A DNA stretch of 64,000 nucleotides from Chloroflexus islandicus (GCF_001650695.1 NZ_LWQS01000033.1:1-64000); one strand, 5' to 3'. Shown: positions 8,947 through 19,503, numbered from the stretch's first letter. A program made the numbers and translations. Notes: generated from the letters alone by a model not told the origin.

Positions 8947-9978
8947 ATGAAAACAGTTGCCGTTGTTGGCGCTGGAATGGCTGGGTTGGCCGCCGCTTGC
9001 GCGCTGCAAGCCGCCGGTATCACGACGGTCGTGTTTGAGAAGAGCCGCGGGGTTGGCGGTCGCGCCGCAACACGTCGCATCGGCGACTGTTGTTTCGATC
9101 ACGGCGCGCAGTATGTGAAAGCGCCTTCCACGGCTTTGCAAGACCTGATTGCCGCTACCGGCGACGCAGTGCAAATCCAGCGTCCGGTGTGGACGTTTAC
9201 CGCCGCCAACCAGATCGGCCCCGGTGATCTGGCGTATGGAAATGAGCAGAAGTGGACGTGGCCCGCCGGCATCACGCGCTTGGCGAAGTATCTCGCCAAC
9301 GGCCTCGATGTGCGGCTAGCGACCACCGTCGCGAGCGTGCATGCCGCCGGCGACCGCTACCGCCTCACTGCTGCTGACGAGAGCGATCTCGGTCACTTTG
9401 ACGCTGTGCTGCTCACCGCCCCCGCCCCGCAGAGCGCCGCGATCCTCGCTGCCGGTGATCTGGCGCCGGCGAACACCGCTCTGATCGCGGCGCTCCATTC
9501 CGTCCAGTACCGCCGCTCGATCAGCATCACTGCCGCTTTTCCGCATCGCCCCGCCGTGCCGTGGTATGCGCTGGTCAATACCGATCGCCATCACCCGATC
9601 AGTTGGCTGGCGTGCGAACACGACAAGCCGGGCCGCGCCCCGGATGGGGTCGGTTTGTTGATTGCGCAGATGAGCAACGGTTGGGCCACCGCCCACTGGG
9701 AAGATTTGCAGAAAGGGACATTCGCGCCCGATGATCCGATACCGCCGCCGATCAATGAGGCGCTGGCAATGATTCGGGTGCTCGCTGGCGATCTTGGTGC
9801 GCCGCTGTGGGTCAATGTGCAACGCTGGCGCTACGCTTTGCCGGATACCGCCACGCCGTTGACAACAATGGATCGGATTGTTGTCGCAGGCGATATGGTA
9901 GCCGGGCAAGGGCGAGTGCATTTGGCAATCGAAGATGGCTGGCGCGCTGCGGATCAGATTCGAGGGTGGTTAGGGTAG
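8947..9978 (+). CDS. FAD-dependent oxidoreductase, renalase/amine-oxidase-like
   Basis: The N-terminus is a Rossmann dinucleotide-binding motif, AVVGAGMAGLAAACAL, followed by the FEKSRGVGGRAATRR arginine-rich segment typical of the renalase/phytoene-desaturase superfamily. A C-terminal FAD-closing stretch (VVAGDMVAGQGRVHLAIEDG) is also present. 343 residues is normal for renalase-like proteins, which oxidise reduced nicotinamide isomers or amines. The substrate cannot be read from the sequence. It follows the M16 peptidase gene closely, suggesting one transcript. ATG is chosen over the overlapping TTG three bases upstream. Confidence 0.82.
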   Translation: MKTVAVVGAGMAGLAAACALQAAGITTVVFEKSRGVGGRAATRRIGDCCFDHGAQYVKAPSTALQDLIAATGDAVQIQRPVWTFTAANQIGPGDLAYGNEQKWTWPAGITRLAKYLANGLDVRLATTVASVHAAGDRYRLTAADESDLGHFDAVLLTAPAPQSAAILAAGDLAPANTALIAALHSVQYRRSISITAAFPHRPAVPWYALVNTDRHHPISWLACEHDKPGRAPDGVGLLIAQMSNGWATAHWEDLQKGTFAPDDPIPPPINEALAMIRVLAGDLGAPLWVNVQRWRYALPDTATPLTTMDRIVVAGDMVAGQGRVHLAIEDGWRAADQIRGWLG

Positions 9979-9987
9979 CAGCCATCT

Positions 9988-10166
9988 GTCATTGCGAGGG
10001 GGCGAAGCCCCCGCAGCAATCTCCCGCTCAGGCGGGAACGAACGCTGCGCGGTTGCGCTTGCAAGGGCAGGAGACGCAGTGCTGCGGCGGGAACGCGCCT
10101 CATACAGCGGGTTTATCCCGTGCTCGCGGGGGATTGCTTCGCCGCCTCCCGGCGGCTCGCAATGAC
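9988..10166. repeat. A element, copy 2
   Basis: An inverted-repeat-bounded element: GTCATTGCGAG at the left, then GCAGCAATCTCCCGC, with GGGGGATTGCTTCGCC and CTCGCAATGAC at the right. About 180 bases, no coding capacity. Here there is no B insertion, so it shows the uninterrupted form of the element found at 31 and 32989. Confidence 0.75.
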
Positions 10167-10200
10167 ATCAGGAGAGCGGCAACAGCGCGCACGACCATCT

Positions 10201-10430
10201 GTCATTGCGAGGGAGCGGCGGCGTCCGGCCCCGCCGGAGCCGCCCGACCGAAGCAATCTCCCGCTCAAGCGGGAACGAACCCTGCGCGGTTGCGTTCGCA
10301 AGGACAGGAGATGGCGGTGCTGCCGGCAGCAGCGCGCTCCATACAGCGGGTTGGCCCCGTGCTCGCGGGAGATTGCTTCGCCGCGCGAGGGCAGCGCATC
10401 GCGCTGCCCCTCCCGGCGGCTCGCAATGAC
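10201..10430. repeat. A element, copy 3 (tandem with copy 2)
   Basis: Same ends as copy 2 and in the same orientation, 34 bases away. It has extra internal hairpins: an arm rich in CGGCGGCGTCCGGCC, and GGGCAGCGCATCGCGCTGCCC. Together with copy 2 it fills the 523-base gap before the dipeptidase gene. No gene is supported in that gap. Confidence 0.75.
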
Positions 10431-10501
10431 ATGAGGAGCGTGTTGGACACCTGTTTCCACCCCCACAAACGGGGTGCAGAGGAACAATCAAGGAACACAT
10501 T

Positions 10502-11569
10502 ATGACAACCTCTACTTGGCCGCCAGTCTTCGACGGGCACAATGATGTGGTGCTCGACCTGTACCGGCCTGAACCGGGCAAGGAACGCGACTTCTTTACC
10601 GCCAGCCCGCACGGCCATCTCGATCTGCCTCGCGCTCGCGCCGGCGGGTTTGGCGGCGGGTTCTTTGCGATCTACGTACCGCCGCCGCCGGCTCCTAAAC
10701 CGCTGGCCGAACCGCTGCCCGAACCGCCCTATCACCTGCCATTGCCGCCGGCGCTCGATCACGACTATGCTCTGCGCACAACCCTCGCCATGGCGGCGCG
10801 TTTGTTTCGCGTCGAAGCCGAATCGCAGGGCCAGTTGCGCGTCTGCCGCACCGCCGGCGAGATTGCCGATTGCCTAGCCAACAATGTCATTGCCGCCGTC
10901 TTCCACATTGAAGGCGCTGAGGCGATCGGCCCCGATCTCGCTGAGCTTGAGGTGCTCTACCAAGCTGGCCTGCGCTCGCTGGGCCCGGTCTGGAGCCGGC
11001 CCAACATCTTTGGCTACGGCGTCCCGTTCGCCTTTCCCGCTTCGCCCGATACTGGCCCCGGCCTGACCGAGGCCGGCAAGGCGTTGGTGAAAGCCTGCAA
11101 CCGGTTGCGCATTCTGATCGATCTCTCGCACCTTAACGAAGCCGGTTTTTGGGATGTTGCCCGCCTGAGCGACGCGCCGCTGGTGGCAACCCACTCCAAT
11201 GCCCATGCGATCTGTCCCAGCAGCCGCAATCTGACCGACCGGCAACTCGCGGCGATCCGTGAATCGGGTGGGATGGTCGGGCTGAACTTCGCTGTCACCT
11301 TCCTACGCCCCGACGGCAAGCGCGATGCCAATATGCCGCTGGCGGTGATGGTGCAGCATATCCAGTATTTGGTCGAACGATTAGGGATTGATCACGTCGG
11401 TTTCGGCTCTGACTTTGATGGCGCGCTGATGCCGGCGGCAATCGGCGATGTGCGCGGCCTGCCCCGGCTCTTACAGGCGCTGGCCGAGGCCGGATTTACA
11501 CCAGCCGAACTGCGCAAGCTGGCCTACGAGAATTGGTTGCGCGTCTTGCGTTTGACGTGGGGAGGATAA
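10502..11569 (+). CDS. Membrane-dipeptidase family (M19) metallopeptidase
   Basis: 355 residues with all metal-site motifs of the renal dipeptidase family. FDGHNDVV supplies the first His/Asp pair, [10 protein letters not shown] the bridging glutamate, and SHLNEAGF and [10 protein letters not shown] two histidines. The C-terminal VGFGSDFDG supplies the last Asp. Such enzymes hydrolyse dipeptides, including those with a D-residue. No signal peptide or membrane segment is seen, so it is cytoplasmic. It lies ten bases before an M20 peptidase gene in the same direction, so the two probably form a peptide-degrading unit. Confidence 0.9.
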   Translation: MTTSTWPPVFDGHNDVVLDLYRPEPGKERDFFTASPHGHLDLPRARAGGFGGGFFAIYVPPPPAPKPLAEPLPEPPYHLPLPPALDHDYALRTTLAMAARLFRVEAESQGQLRVCRTAGEIADCLANNVIAAVFHIEGAEAIGPDLAELEVLYQAGLRSLGPVWSRPNIFGYGVPFAFPASPDTGPGLTEAGKALVKACNRLRILIDLSHLNEAGFWDVARLSDAPLVATHSNAHAICPSSRNLTDRQLAAIRESGGMVGLNFAVTFLRPDGKRDANMPLAVMVQHIQYLVERLGIDHVGFGSDFDGALMPAAIGDVRGLPRLLQALAEAGFTPAELRKLAYENWLRVLRLTWGG

Positions 11570-11579
11570 ACAAACGAGT

Positions 11580-12869
11580 ATGCACGACCTCAATCCAACC
11601 GAGCAACGAGTGCTCGCTGCCATCGACGACGCTGGCTTGCTAGAGGCGCTGGCCGCGCTGGTCAGCATCCCTAGCCTTGACGGCACTGCCGCCGAAAATG
11701 AAGCACAGGAATACGTCGCTGTGCTGCTGGCTGAACAAGGGATGGCTGTCGATCGCTGGGAGATCGATCTGCCGCAGTTGTACGCACACCCCGCCTGTAG
11801 TTGGGAAGTGCCGCGCGAGCGGGCATTGGGGGTGGTGGGAACGCTTGGCGCTGACCGCGGCGGTCGCAGCCTGATCTTCAACGGGCACGTTGATGTGGTG
11901 CCAGCCGGTGACCGCCGCCACTGGCGCAGCGATCCGTGGCAAGCGACCATCCTTGATGGACGGGTGTATGGACGCGGCGCGCTGGATATGAAAGGCGGCT
12001 TGTGCTGCGCGATCTTTGCCGCGCGCGCGATCGCCGCTGCCGGGGTGCGCCTGCGCGGACGGTTGCTGATCCAGAGTGTGATTGGCGAAGAAGACGGCGG
12101 CTTGGGCACCTTGGCAGCTATTCTGCGCGGCCATACCGCCGATGCCGCGATCGTCGCCGAACCGACCGAACTCAAGGTCGCGCCGGCCCAAGCCGGCGCG
12201 CACAACTTCCGCCTGACCGTCTACGGCGCGGCGGCCCACGGCTGCGTGCGCGAAGAGGGCGTGAGCGCGATCGAGAAATTCGCTCCGCTCCACCAAGCCA
12301 TCCTTGATCTCGAACACCGCCGCAACGAACGTCTACGCGCCGCTGACCCCAGCGGTCTGTTCACCCGCTACCGCACCCCCAACGCCATTTGCATCGGGAT
12401 CGTGCGGGCCGGCGAGTGGGCCTCCTCTGAAGCCGAACAACTCGTAGCCGAAGGCCGCTACGGGATCGGGATCGGCGAAGACCCAGCCGCCGCGCGCGCC
12501 GAACTTGAGCAGGCGATCGCCGCTGCTGCTGCCCAAGACCCGTGGCTGCGCGATCACCCGCCAACCTTGGAATGGTGGGGCGGGAGGTTTGATCCGGCCA
12601 GCACCCCGCTCGACGCGCCGATTGTGCAGACCTTAGCCGGCTGCGATCAGACCGTGCGCGGCGCGCCGCCTACCTTTGAAGGCATGACCTACGGCGCCGA
12701 TATGCGGCTGCTAGTAAACGTCGCCGGCATCCCCACCGTCTTGTACGGGCCGGGTGATGTGCGCGACGCGCACCGGCCCAACGAATCGGTCGCTCTTGCC
12801 GATCTGCAAGTTGCAACCCGCGTTTTTGCCCTCACTGCGCTCCGTTTTTGCGGTTACGACGAGGAATAA
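11580..12869 (+). CDS. M20-family metallohydrolase (ArgE/DapE/carboxypeptidase type)
   Basis: 429 residues with a full di-zinc site: [11 protein letters not shown] (His, then catalytic Asp), RGALDMKGG (bridging Asp), IGEEDGG (catalytic Glu pair), AEPTELK and the C-terminal RDAHRPNE histidine. An inserted dimerisation domain occupies roughly residues 200-320. Family members deacylate N-acyl amino acids or remove C-terminal residues. No arginine or lysine biosynthesis gene is nearby, so a general peptidase or deacylase role is more likely than ArgE or DapE. It sits between the M19 dipeptidase (10 bases) and fhs (4 bases), in one probable transcript. Confidence 0.88.
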   Translation: MHDLNPTEQRVLAAIDDAGLLEALAALVSIPSLDGTAAENEAQEYVAVLLAEQGMAVDRWEIDLPQLYAHPACSWEVPRERALGVVGTLGADRGGRSLIFNGHVDVVPAGDRRHWRSDPWQATILDGRVYGRGALDMKGGLCCAIFAARAIAAAGVRLRGRLLIQSVIGEEDGGLGTLAAILRGHTADAAIVAEPTELKVAPAQAGAHNFRLTVYGAAAHGCVREEGVSAIEKFAPLHQAILDLEHRRNERLRAADPSGLFTRYRTPNAICIGIVRAGEWASSEAEQLVAEGRYGIGIGEDPAAARAELEQAIAAAAAQDPWLRDHPPTLEWWGGRFDPASTPLDAPIVQTLAGCDQTVRGAPPTFEGMTYGADMRLLVNVAGIPTVLYGPGDVRDAHRPNESVALADLQVATRVFALTALRFCGYDEE

Positions 12870-12873
12870 TCGT

Positions 12874-14592
12874 ATGAAAACCAGTCTCCAAATCGCTGCC
12901 GAAGCCCGGCTCGAACCGATCGGCGTCATTGCTGAACGGTTCGGTTTACCCGCGGAGTATCTCGAACCGTATGGCCGCTACCGCGGCAAGATTGATCTCG
13001 CCTTTCTCGATGACCACACCGATCGCCCGCGTGGCCGCTACATTCTGGTCAGCGCGATTACCCCGACCCCGCTCGGCGAAGGCAAAACGACCACCTCGAT
13101 CGGGTTGGCAATGGCGCTCAACCGGATCGGCAAGCGGGCCGCCGTCACCCTGCGCCAATCATCGCTTGGGCCGGTATTCGGCATCAAAGGCGGCGGGGCC
13201 GGCGGCGGCTACAGCCAGATCGTGCCGCTGGCCGAAAGCATTTTGCACCTCAACGGCGACATTCACGCCGTCTCGCAAGCCCACAACCAACTAGCGGCGC
13301 TGGTCGACAACAGTTGGTACCACGGCAACCCGCTCGACATCGACCCCGACCGGATCGAGATCCGGCGAGTGGTTGATGTCAACGACCGCTTCTTGCGGCA
13401 GGTGACGATTGGGCTTGGCGGCAAGCAAAACGGCTTCCCGCGCCAGACCGGTTTCGACATCAGCGTCGCCAGCGAACTGATGGCAATACTGGCAATGGTA
13501 AACGGCGCAGGCGCGAAAGCGGCGCTGCGTGACCTGCGTGCGCGCATTGGCCGCATGGTGGTGGCTTTCCGCCGCGATGGCACGCCGGTCACGGCTGAAG
13601 ATGTGCAAGGGGCGGGAGCGGCGACCGTGCTGATGCGCGAGGCGCTCAAGCCCAACCTGATGCAGACCATCGAAAACACCCCGGCCCTCATCCACGCCGG
13701 TCCCTTCGCCAACATCGCGCAAGGCAATTCATCGATCGTGGCCGATCTGGTCGCGCTGCGCTGCGCCGAGTATGTCGTCACCGAAGCCGGATTTGGCGCC
13801 GACATCGGGGCCGAAAAGTTCTTCCATCTCAAATGCCGGGCTAGCGGTCTCTGGCCGGATGCCGCCGTGGTCGTAGCTACCATCCGCGCCCTCAAGGCCC
13901 ACAGCGGCAAGTACGAGATTGTGGCCGGCAAGCCATTGCCGGAAGCGTTGCTGCAAGAAAACCCTGACGACGTACTGGCCGGCGGGGCCAACTTGCGCCG
14001 CCAGATCGCCAACATCACCCAGTTTGGCGTACCGGTGATTGTGGCTCTCAATGCCTACCCCGAAGACACTCCAGCGGAGATCGAAGCGGTGGCCCAGATT
14101 GCGGCTGCCGCTGGCGCTGCCGGTATGGCGGTGAGCAATGTCTACGCCGAAGGCGGGGCCGGCGGCATCGAATTAGCCCGGCTGGTGGCGCAGGTTGCGG
14201 AACGGCCCGGCCCGCGTGAGCCGAAATTCCTCTATCCGCTGGACATGCCCTTGGCCGAGAAGATTGGCGTGATCGCCCGCCGCATCTACGGCGCCGCCGG
14301 CATCGAGCTGAGCGAGACCGCTGCCGCGCAACTAGATGCCTTTGCGGCTGCTGGGTTTGGCAACCTCCCCATTTGCATGGCCAAAACCCATCTCAGTCTC
14401 AGCCACGACTCCAAGCTGCGCGGCGCGCCGGAAGGCTTCATCTTCCCCATCCGCGAAGTGCGGATCAGCGCCGGGGCCGGGTTCATCTTGCCCATCGCCG
14501 GCACAACCGTGACCATGCCGGGATTGGGTGCGCATCCGGCGGCCCACCAGATCGATATTGACGAAGACGGGAACATCGTCGGGTTGTTTTAA
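12874..14592 (+). CDS. fhs: Formate-tetrahydrofolate ligase
   Basis: Makes 10-formyltetrahydrofolate from formate, ATP and tetrahydrofolate, feeding one-carbon units to purine and methionine synthesis. The P-loop TPTPLGEGKTTTSIG is preceded by the usual helical N-terminus. The conserved GIKGGGAGGGYSQ and GAEKFFHLKC segments and the C-terminal region ending in LGAHPAAHQIDID are all present. 572 residues is normal. The ATG giving MKTSLQIAAEARLEP is chosen because GAGGAATAATCGT precedes it. An in-frame extension into the M20 gene lacks family similarity. It is four bases after the M20 gene, with no terminator between. Confidence 0.95.
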   Translation: MKTSLQIAAEARLEPIGVIAERFGLPAEYLEPYGRYRGKIDLAFLDDHTDRPRGRYILVSAITPTPLGEGKTTTSIGLAMALNRIGKRAAVTLRQSSLGPVFGIKGGGAGGGYSQIVPLAESILHLNGDIHAVSQAHNQLAALVDNSWYHGNPLDIDPDRIEIRRVVDVNDRFLRQVTIGLGGKQNGFPRQTGFDISVASELMAILAMVNGAGAKAALRDLRARIGRMVVAFRRDGTPVTAEDVQGAGAATVLMREALKPNLMQTIENTPALIHAGPFANIAQGNSSIVADLVALRCAEYVVTEAGFGADIGAEKFFHLKCRASGLWPDAAVVVATIRALKAHSGKYEIVAGKPLPEALLQENPDDVLAGGANLRRQIANITQFGVPVIVALNAYPEDTPAEIEAVAQIAAAAGAAGMAVSNVYAEGGAGGIELARLVAQVAERPGPREPKFLYPLDMPLAEKIGVIARRIYGAAGIELSETAAAQLDAFAAAGFGNLPICMAKTHLSLSHDSKLRGAPEGFIFPIREVRISAGAGFILPIAGTTVTMPGLGAHPAAHQIDIDEDGNIVGLF

Positions 14593-14619
14593 CGCCGCCT
14601 CCGTGCCCGTTACCAATAC

Positions 14620-14799
14620 GTTGAGGGGCAGACAGAAATTTGGTTGAGGACCACTGTTGATCGCTGTGCGATGCCTCAGCGCTTAGATCTCCGCTCCCCT
14701 CTCCCGCGCCAGTGGGAGAGGGGCTGGGGGTGAGGGTGAAATAGCACATCTCAAAGCCATCAACACCTCTACGCTTATACGTTCTGTCCGCCCTTGAAC
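14620..14799. repeat. B element, copy 2
   Basis: Begins GTTGAGGGGCAGACAG and ends GTTCTGTCCGCCCTTGAAC, its imperfect inverse. It contains CTGTTGATCGCTGTGCGATGCC and a CCCTCTCCCGCGCCAGTGGGAGAGGG hairpin region. It fills most of the gap after fhs and could also end its transcript. Confidence 0.65.
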
Positions 14800-14890
14800 A
14801 CCAATGTGACGGGCACGGTATTACGCTGGTAACGCGCGCACGATACGATATAGGAAGCGTCGCAACCAACTTTCACCACCAACAGCGCCT

Positions 14891-15400
14891 ATGATCATTT
14901 CACATCCGCGCCGTACCACCATCTCACGTCACGAACAATTCCAACTCGCCCAACAAGCGCTGCGCCGGCGCGACCGCGGCGCCGGTTTGCTAGCGCTCGG
15001 CGCTAGTCTTATCGTTGGCGCCATCGGAGCGTTGATCTGGTTGCAACCGCTCATCGCTCCCATTCCGGCCAGCATCGCGATCAACCTGATAGCGATTGGC
15101 ATTGGCGTAGCTTGCCTCATTGCCGGCTGGCGCCGCTACAGCTTTCACCGCCAACTACGGGCCGCAACCGCCATCACCGATGCCCCAGTGATCGATTGCT
15201 GGATCGAAAACGCCTTTGAGGGCGAGCCGGGGGTGATCGCATGGGAGTTGATTGTTGCCAAACCAGACGGTAAAGAAGTACGATTGCGGCAAGCGCAATT
15301 GATCGATCCGTCATTGGTTGCGCAATGGCAACATGCCGCAACGGTACCGGTGCGCTATATGCCGGTAAACCCGGCGGTATCGGTCTTGGCAATCGAGTAG
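14891..15400 (+). CDS. Small membrane protein with a DUF3592-like soluble tail (hypothetical)
   Basis: 169 residues. After a charged N-terminus there are two membrane segments (about 30-55 and 62-82), joined by a short turn. A soluble C-terminal domain of about 85 residues follows, with alternating hydrophobic strands ending in a VPVRYMPVNPAVSVL segment. That tail, with its 'V.Y.P.NP....' end, resembles the DUF3592 type of small domain; the family match is tentative. No function is known. It stands alone, just after a B element. Confidence 0.65.
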   Translation: MIISHPRRTTISRHEQFQLAQQALRRRDRGAGLLALGASLIVGAIGALIWLQPLIAPIPASIAINLIAIGIGVACLIAGWRRYSFHRQLRAATAITDAPVIDCWIENAFEGEPGVIAWELIVAKPDGKEVRLRQAQLIDPSLVAQWQHAATVPVRYMPVNPAVSVLAIE

Positions 15401-15673
15401 CGGCTACGCGCGGGGCCGGTGATCCCGAATATCCCACGTTACTCAGATCATAGGCGGCAGCGGAGCGCGAAGATGCTGGCGGCCCGAATATCCTGCACCA
15501 CACGGTTCGCAGGCGGTAGCTGCGCTGTCACACGCCGCCATCGATCACGGTTGCAGTGCGAGCATCAGAGCCGGTACAATGACAAAACTGAAACACTGGC
15601 AGGATAATGAATATGCTATGATGTCCTTGCAACTGTTGCCGATCACGCTATATCACAACCATCATCACTGCCT

Positions 15674-18600
15674 ATGAAGCGCCGATTGCTGCTGATCCTG
15701 CTGATCATCGCTAGCCTCGCCAGCTTGCTGGCGCTTGCACCCGCCGTACCAGTACGCGCCGACCCAGCCACTCTCAGCGCCACTCCCACCAGCCTTGCCG
15801 CCACGGTCGAACTCGGCAGCACCGTCACCCTTAACCTCACCATCACTAACACCGGCAGCAATCCGATAACGCCGATGATCTACGCTGGTCTCCCGCCTGC
15901 TGCGGCGCCAGCAGCCCGAATGGCGCCGCCATCGCTCCCGGTGCCGCTGCCGCAACAGGCCGAGCGGATCGATCCCGATTTGCAAGCCGAACTGGCGAGC
16001 GGCCCTACCCAATTTCTGGTCTTTTTCGCCGACCGGCCTGATCTCGGCGAGGCGTTATTGATTCGTGACTGGGAAGCGCGTGGCGAGTATGTCTACCGCA
16101 CGTTGGTCGAGCATGCCGAACGCAGCCAGCATGCCGTGCGTGCGATGCTCGACGCCGCCGGAGTGAGGTATAAACCGCTCTGGATCGTCAATGCGTTGTT
16201 GGTGGAAGGCAATGCCGCGCTGGCCAATGCCCTCGCTACCCACGCCGACGTGGCGATGCTCACCGCCGACCACGAGTTGCAGATGAGTGAACCGGTGACA
16301 ACCGCCACCGTCTCGTGCAACGCGACTGCGAACAACGTTTGCTGGAACATTGCCAAAGTCAACGCTGACCGGGTATGGCGCGAATTTGGCGTCACCGGGG
16401 CTGGTATTACGGTGGCGAATATCGATAGCGGCGTCGTCTATACCCACACTGCCTTAATCAACCAATACCGCGGCAACCTCGGCGGCGGCAGCTTTGATCA
16501 CAACTACAACTGGTTCGATCCGGTCGGGAACAACCCAGAACCGGTTGATTCGGGTATTCATGGCACCCATGTCATGGGCACGATGGTGGCGACCCCCCCC
16601 GGCCAACCGGCAATGGGCATGGCACCGGGAGCGAAGTGGATCGCAGCACGGGCGTGCGATAGCAGTAATTGCAGTAATAGCAATATTATCGCCGCTGCCC
16701 AATGGATGCTGGCCCCTACCGATTCGAGCGGTAACAATCCTCGCCCAAGCATGCGGCCGCATATCCTCAACAACTCGTGGGCATTCGAAAGTGGCGGCAA
16801 CCCGATCTATGCCGGCTACACGGCAGCTTGGCAGGCGGCAGGGATTTTTAGCGTCTTTGCGGCAGGGAACATCATTGGCAGTAATAACTACACCGGCTGC
16901 GGCTCAATTGCCTCACCCGGTGATTATCCTGATGTGACAGCGGTTGGCGCGACCGATCAAAACGATTTGATAACCTCTTTCAGCCGGATCGGCCCCACGA
17001 CCGATAACCGGATCAAGCCCGATCTGGTGGCACCGGGTTCCGGGATCATCTCAACGAAGTATAGCAATGACTACCAATCGTTATCCGGCACCTCAATGGC
17101 CGCGCCGCACGTTGCCGGCGCAGTGGCGCTGCTCTGGTCGGCAAACCCGCAGTTGATCGGCGATTACGCAGCAACCTATGCTATCCTCACCGGCAATACG
17201 CTGCCGATCACCAGTGACTCGCGGTATATGGGGGCTGCCCATACCGCCTGCCGGCCAACGACCGTTCCCAACAACATCTACGGCTACGGCAGGCTTGATG
17301 CTTTTGCAGCGGTGGCCGCAGCGCGGGTGCAAGTGCCGTGGCTGGTCTTGCCTGCCGCAGCGCCGGCCAGCCTCGCTAGCAGCGGTACGCAAACGATCGC
17401 GATCACGCTCGACGCGCGCAAAGTAGCCGGGCCGGGCATCTACACGGCGCGGGTGTTGATCTACGCGAACAATCTGACCGATCCGCCGCTGGCGATCCCG
17501 GTGACGATGACCGTGCCGGCGCGGCCAACCCACGCTACCATTACCGGCACGGTGACCGATAGCGAAACTGGCCAGCCCTTAAGCAGCACGGTGACAGTGG
17601 CTGATGGCGTGACGCTCACGACCAACGCGGCAACCGGCGCTTACACCCTTGTCGTACCCGGCGGCGTGGCCCAAACGCTCTCGGCGGCTGCCAATAACTT
17701 CGCGCCCCAAAGCCAGAGCATCACGCCCGCCCCCGGCAGCACAGTCACGCTCAACTTCGCGCTTGACCCGCTGCGGCCTAGATTGACCGTTCTGCAAGAC
17801 CCCGTTCCTGCCACCGTTGACTTTAACCAGACAGTAAACGTAGCCTTACCATTACGCAACGACGGGAACATTCCGCTCAGCTACACCCTCCGGATCGACA
17901 ACGAACCGTACGGCGTCTGGCGGAGCGACGAGCCGGATGGCCCAACCGGCGGCTGGATCAACCCGCCGCCGAGTCGCGACGTGCTGAACCTGTACGACGA
18001 CGAGAGCAGTGGTGCGCTTGATCTTGGCTTTGACTTCCCCTTTGGCAATAACTATTACCGCCATATTTATGTTGGCGCCAACGGGATCATCGCGTTTGCG
18101 CCATTTGTGTCAGCCACGAACTATTTTAGCCCCTCGTGCATGCCGCTGAATGAAACCGGCGCACCGGCACTGACACCACTCCATGTTGATTTCAATAGCA
18201 GCGCCGGCGGCGAGATCAGCTTCGCTCACACCAGTGCCGGCGCACTGATTACGTGGGACGATGTACCGCTGTACGGCGCCAGCCGCCGGTTGAGCGTGCA
18301 GGCGTTGTTACAACCCAATGGGCAAATTCGTTTCCACTATCGCGATGTGAGCAATCTGCTCGATGCTGATGCAGGGGTGATTGGTCTGCAACTCGACGGT
18401 GCTGTCCAAACGATCGGATGCTCGTCCGGCAGCCATCCGCCTCTTAACCTGAGCAATGGCCTTGTGATCGAGCTACGCCCGCAAATCAATCCGCAGGCTT
18501 GGCTCAGTGCGGCTAGCAGCGGGAGCACGACGGTCGCTGTTGGCGCCACCAGCAATGCGCAACTCACGGCGCGCTGGATCGGCCCGATCTACCAGACCCA

Positions 18601-18721
18601 GCAGGCGCGATTGCGGATTATCAGCAACGATCCGCGCAAGCCAGTCGCAACCGCCCGTGTCCAGCTCAACGAAGGCGTACCAGCGCCGTATCAAGTGATC
18701 ATCGTGATGGTCTATCGCTAA
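15674..18721 (+). CDS. Secreted subtilisin-like serine protease (S8) with C-terminal beta domains
   Basis: 1015 residues. The signal peptide has KRR, a long leucine-rich core, and a VRA-D cleavage site near residue 29. A pro-region-like section (about 100-205) precedes the S8 domain with Asp251 (VANIDSGV), His296 (GIHGTHVMGT) and Ser474 (LSGTSMAAPHVAGA). A carboxypeptidase-regulatory-like beta domain follows (about 620-690, 'ATITGTVTDSETGQPLSSTVTV' region), then a large C-terminal section of beta repeats. Paired cysteines in the S8 domain fit an extracellular protein. No sorting motif or C-terminal membrane anchor is seen, so it is probably released or loosely bound. It has its own transcript and unknown substrates. 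Confidence 0.92.
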   Translation: MKRRLLLILLIIASLASLLALAPAVPVRADPATLSATPTSLAATVELGSTVTLNLTITNTGSNPITPMIYAGLPPAAAPAARMAPPSLPVPLPQQAERIDPDLQAELASGPTQFLVFFADRPDLGEALLIRDWEARGEYVYRTLVEHAERSQHAVRAMLDAAGVRYKPLWIVNALLVEGNAALANALATHADVAMLTADHELQMSEPVTTATVSCNATANNVCWNIAKVNADRVWREFGVTGAGITVANIDSGVVYTHTALINQYRGNLGGGSFDHNYNWFDPVGNNPEPVDSGIHGTHVMGTMVATPPGQPAMGMAPGAKWIAARACDSSNCSNSNIIAAAQWMLAPTDSSGNNPRPSMRPHILNNSWAFESGGNPIYAGYTAAWQAAGIFSVFAAGNIIGSNNYTGCGSIASPGDYPDVTAVGATDQNDLITSFSRIGPTTDNRIKPDLVAPGSGIISTKYSNDYQSLSGTSMAAPHVAGAVALLWSANPQLIGDYAATYAILTGNTLPITSDSRYMGAAHTACRPTTVPNNIYGYGRLDAFAAVAAARVQVPWLVLPAAAPASLASSGTQTIAITLDARKVAGPGIYTARVLIYANNLTDPPLAIPVTMTVPARPTHATITGTVTDSETGQPLSSTVTVADGVTLTTNAATGAYTLVVPGGVAQTLSAAANNFAPQSQSITPAPGSTVTLNFALDPLRPRLTVLQDPVPATVDFNQTVNVALPLRNDGNIPLSYTLRIDNEPYGVWRSDEPDGPTGGWINPPPSRDVLNLYDDESSGALDLGFDFPFGNNYYRHIYVGANGIIAFAPFVSATNYFSPSCMPLNETGAPALTPLHVDFNSSAGGEISFAHTSAGALITWDDVPLYGASRRLSVQALLQPNGQIRFHYRDVSNLLDADAGVIGLQLDGAVQTIGCSSGSHPPLNLSNGLVIELRPQINPQAWLSAASSGSTTVAVGATSNAQLTARWIGPIYQTQQARLRIISNDPRKPVATARVQLNEGVPAPYQVIIVMVYR

Positions 18722-18795
18722 CATGCAACGTTTTGGCGGTGGCGTTCGTCTGTTCTGCTACCAACATGCTTTGGCAGAGAGGACAGTACATCTGT

Positions 18796-19503
18796 ATGGA
18801 ACGCCACCGCAACGATGTCTTTGCGCCGATTGACATTGATCATGTGATGGAGCGGGTTGCCGGCGGCAACGAAACCGATGTCTACCGCAGCGACGATCAC
18901 CGCTTCGTCGTCAAACTCAAAGGCGAACTCGGCAGCCGTGACGCCGCAGCGATGCTGGCCGATGCCCACCGCATGCAACAGGCGGCCCGGCGATTTGCTG
19001 CCTGCCTTGGCCCGCGCCACACCATTCCAACCTATTTCGTGCTCAGCCGCGACAGCGAGGGGTTTGTGCATGCGTTGGCGATCCAGCCGTACCTCGCTAA
19101 CGCGCGCGTCTTGGCCGGCGTTGACTGGAAGTCAATTGATGCGGCCCAGCGCCGCCAGATCGGGCGCGACCTCCGCCACATTATCGCCCGCGCAGTGGGT
19201 TGCCTGTTCCGCACCGGCCATCTGCCCGACCTGTATGGCCGGGTTAGCGCCAGTGACGCCGAACGCAAGCGCCGCAAACAGTTGCGCTATCTCCCCGAAC
19301 GGATTTGGAGCTTTCTGGTCAAGCGCACCATTCTGCATTCGCAGAACCTGATGCTGACTGCCGAGCAGCCGCCGCGCCTCGTCCTGATCGATTATGACGA
19401 GGTGCGGCGGAGCACGCTCTACCGGGTGATCTATTTTTTGACGAGGCTGATCTTGTTTGGACGCGATCTGATCGTCATCTGGTGGCGATTGGAGCGCGGA
19501 TAA
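18796..19503 (+). CDS. Hypothetical protein, possibly kinase-like fold
   Basis: 235 residues without a recognised family. Weak signs of a protein-kinase-like fold are present. A YRSDDHRFVVKLKGE strand has a candidate ATP lysine, and a late LHSQNLMLT...RLVLIDYDEV segment resembles the catalytic-loop and metal-Asp region of YrbL-like or aminoglycoside-kinase-like proteins. The usual catalytic Asp of the HxD motif is absent (HSQN). The C-terminus (YRVIYFLTRLILFGRDLIVIWW) is hydrophobic and could associate with the membrane. The ATG giving MERHRNDVF is preferred to an in-frame upstream GTG. It is followed by a duplicated hairpin terminator. Confidence 0.6.
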   Translation: MERHRNDVFAPIDIDHVMERVAGGNETDVYRSDDHRFVVKLKGELGSRDAAAMLADAHRMQQAARRFAACLGPRHTIPTYFVLSRDSEGFVHALAIQPYLANARVLAGVDWKSIDAAQRRQIGRDLRHIIARAVGCLFRTGHLPDLYGRVSASDAERKRRKQLRYLPERIWSFLVKRTILHSQNLMLTAEQPPRLVLIDYDEVRRSTLYRVIYFLTRLILFGRDLIVIWWRLERG

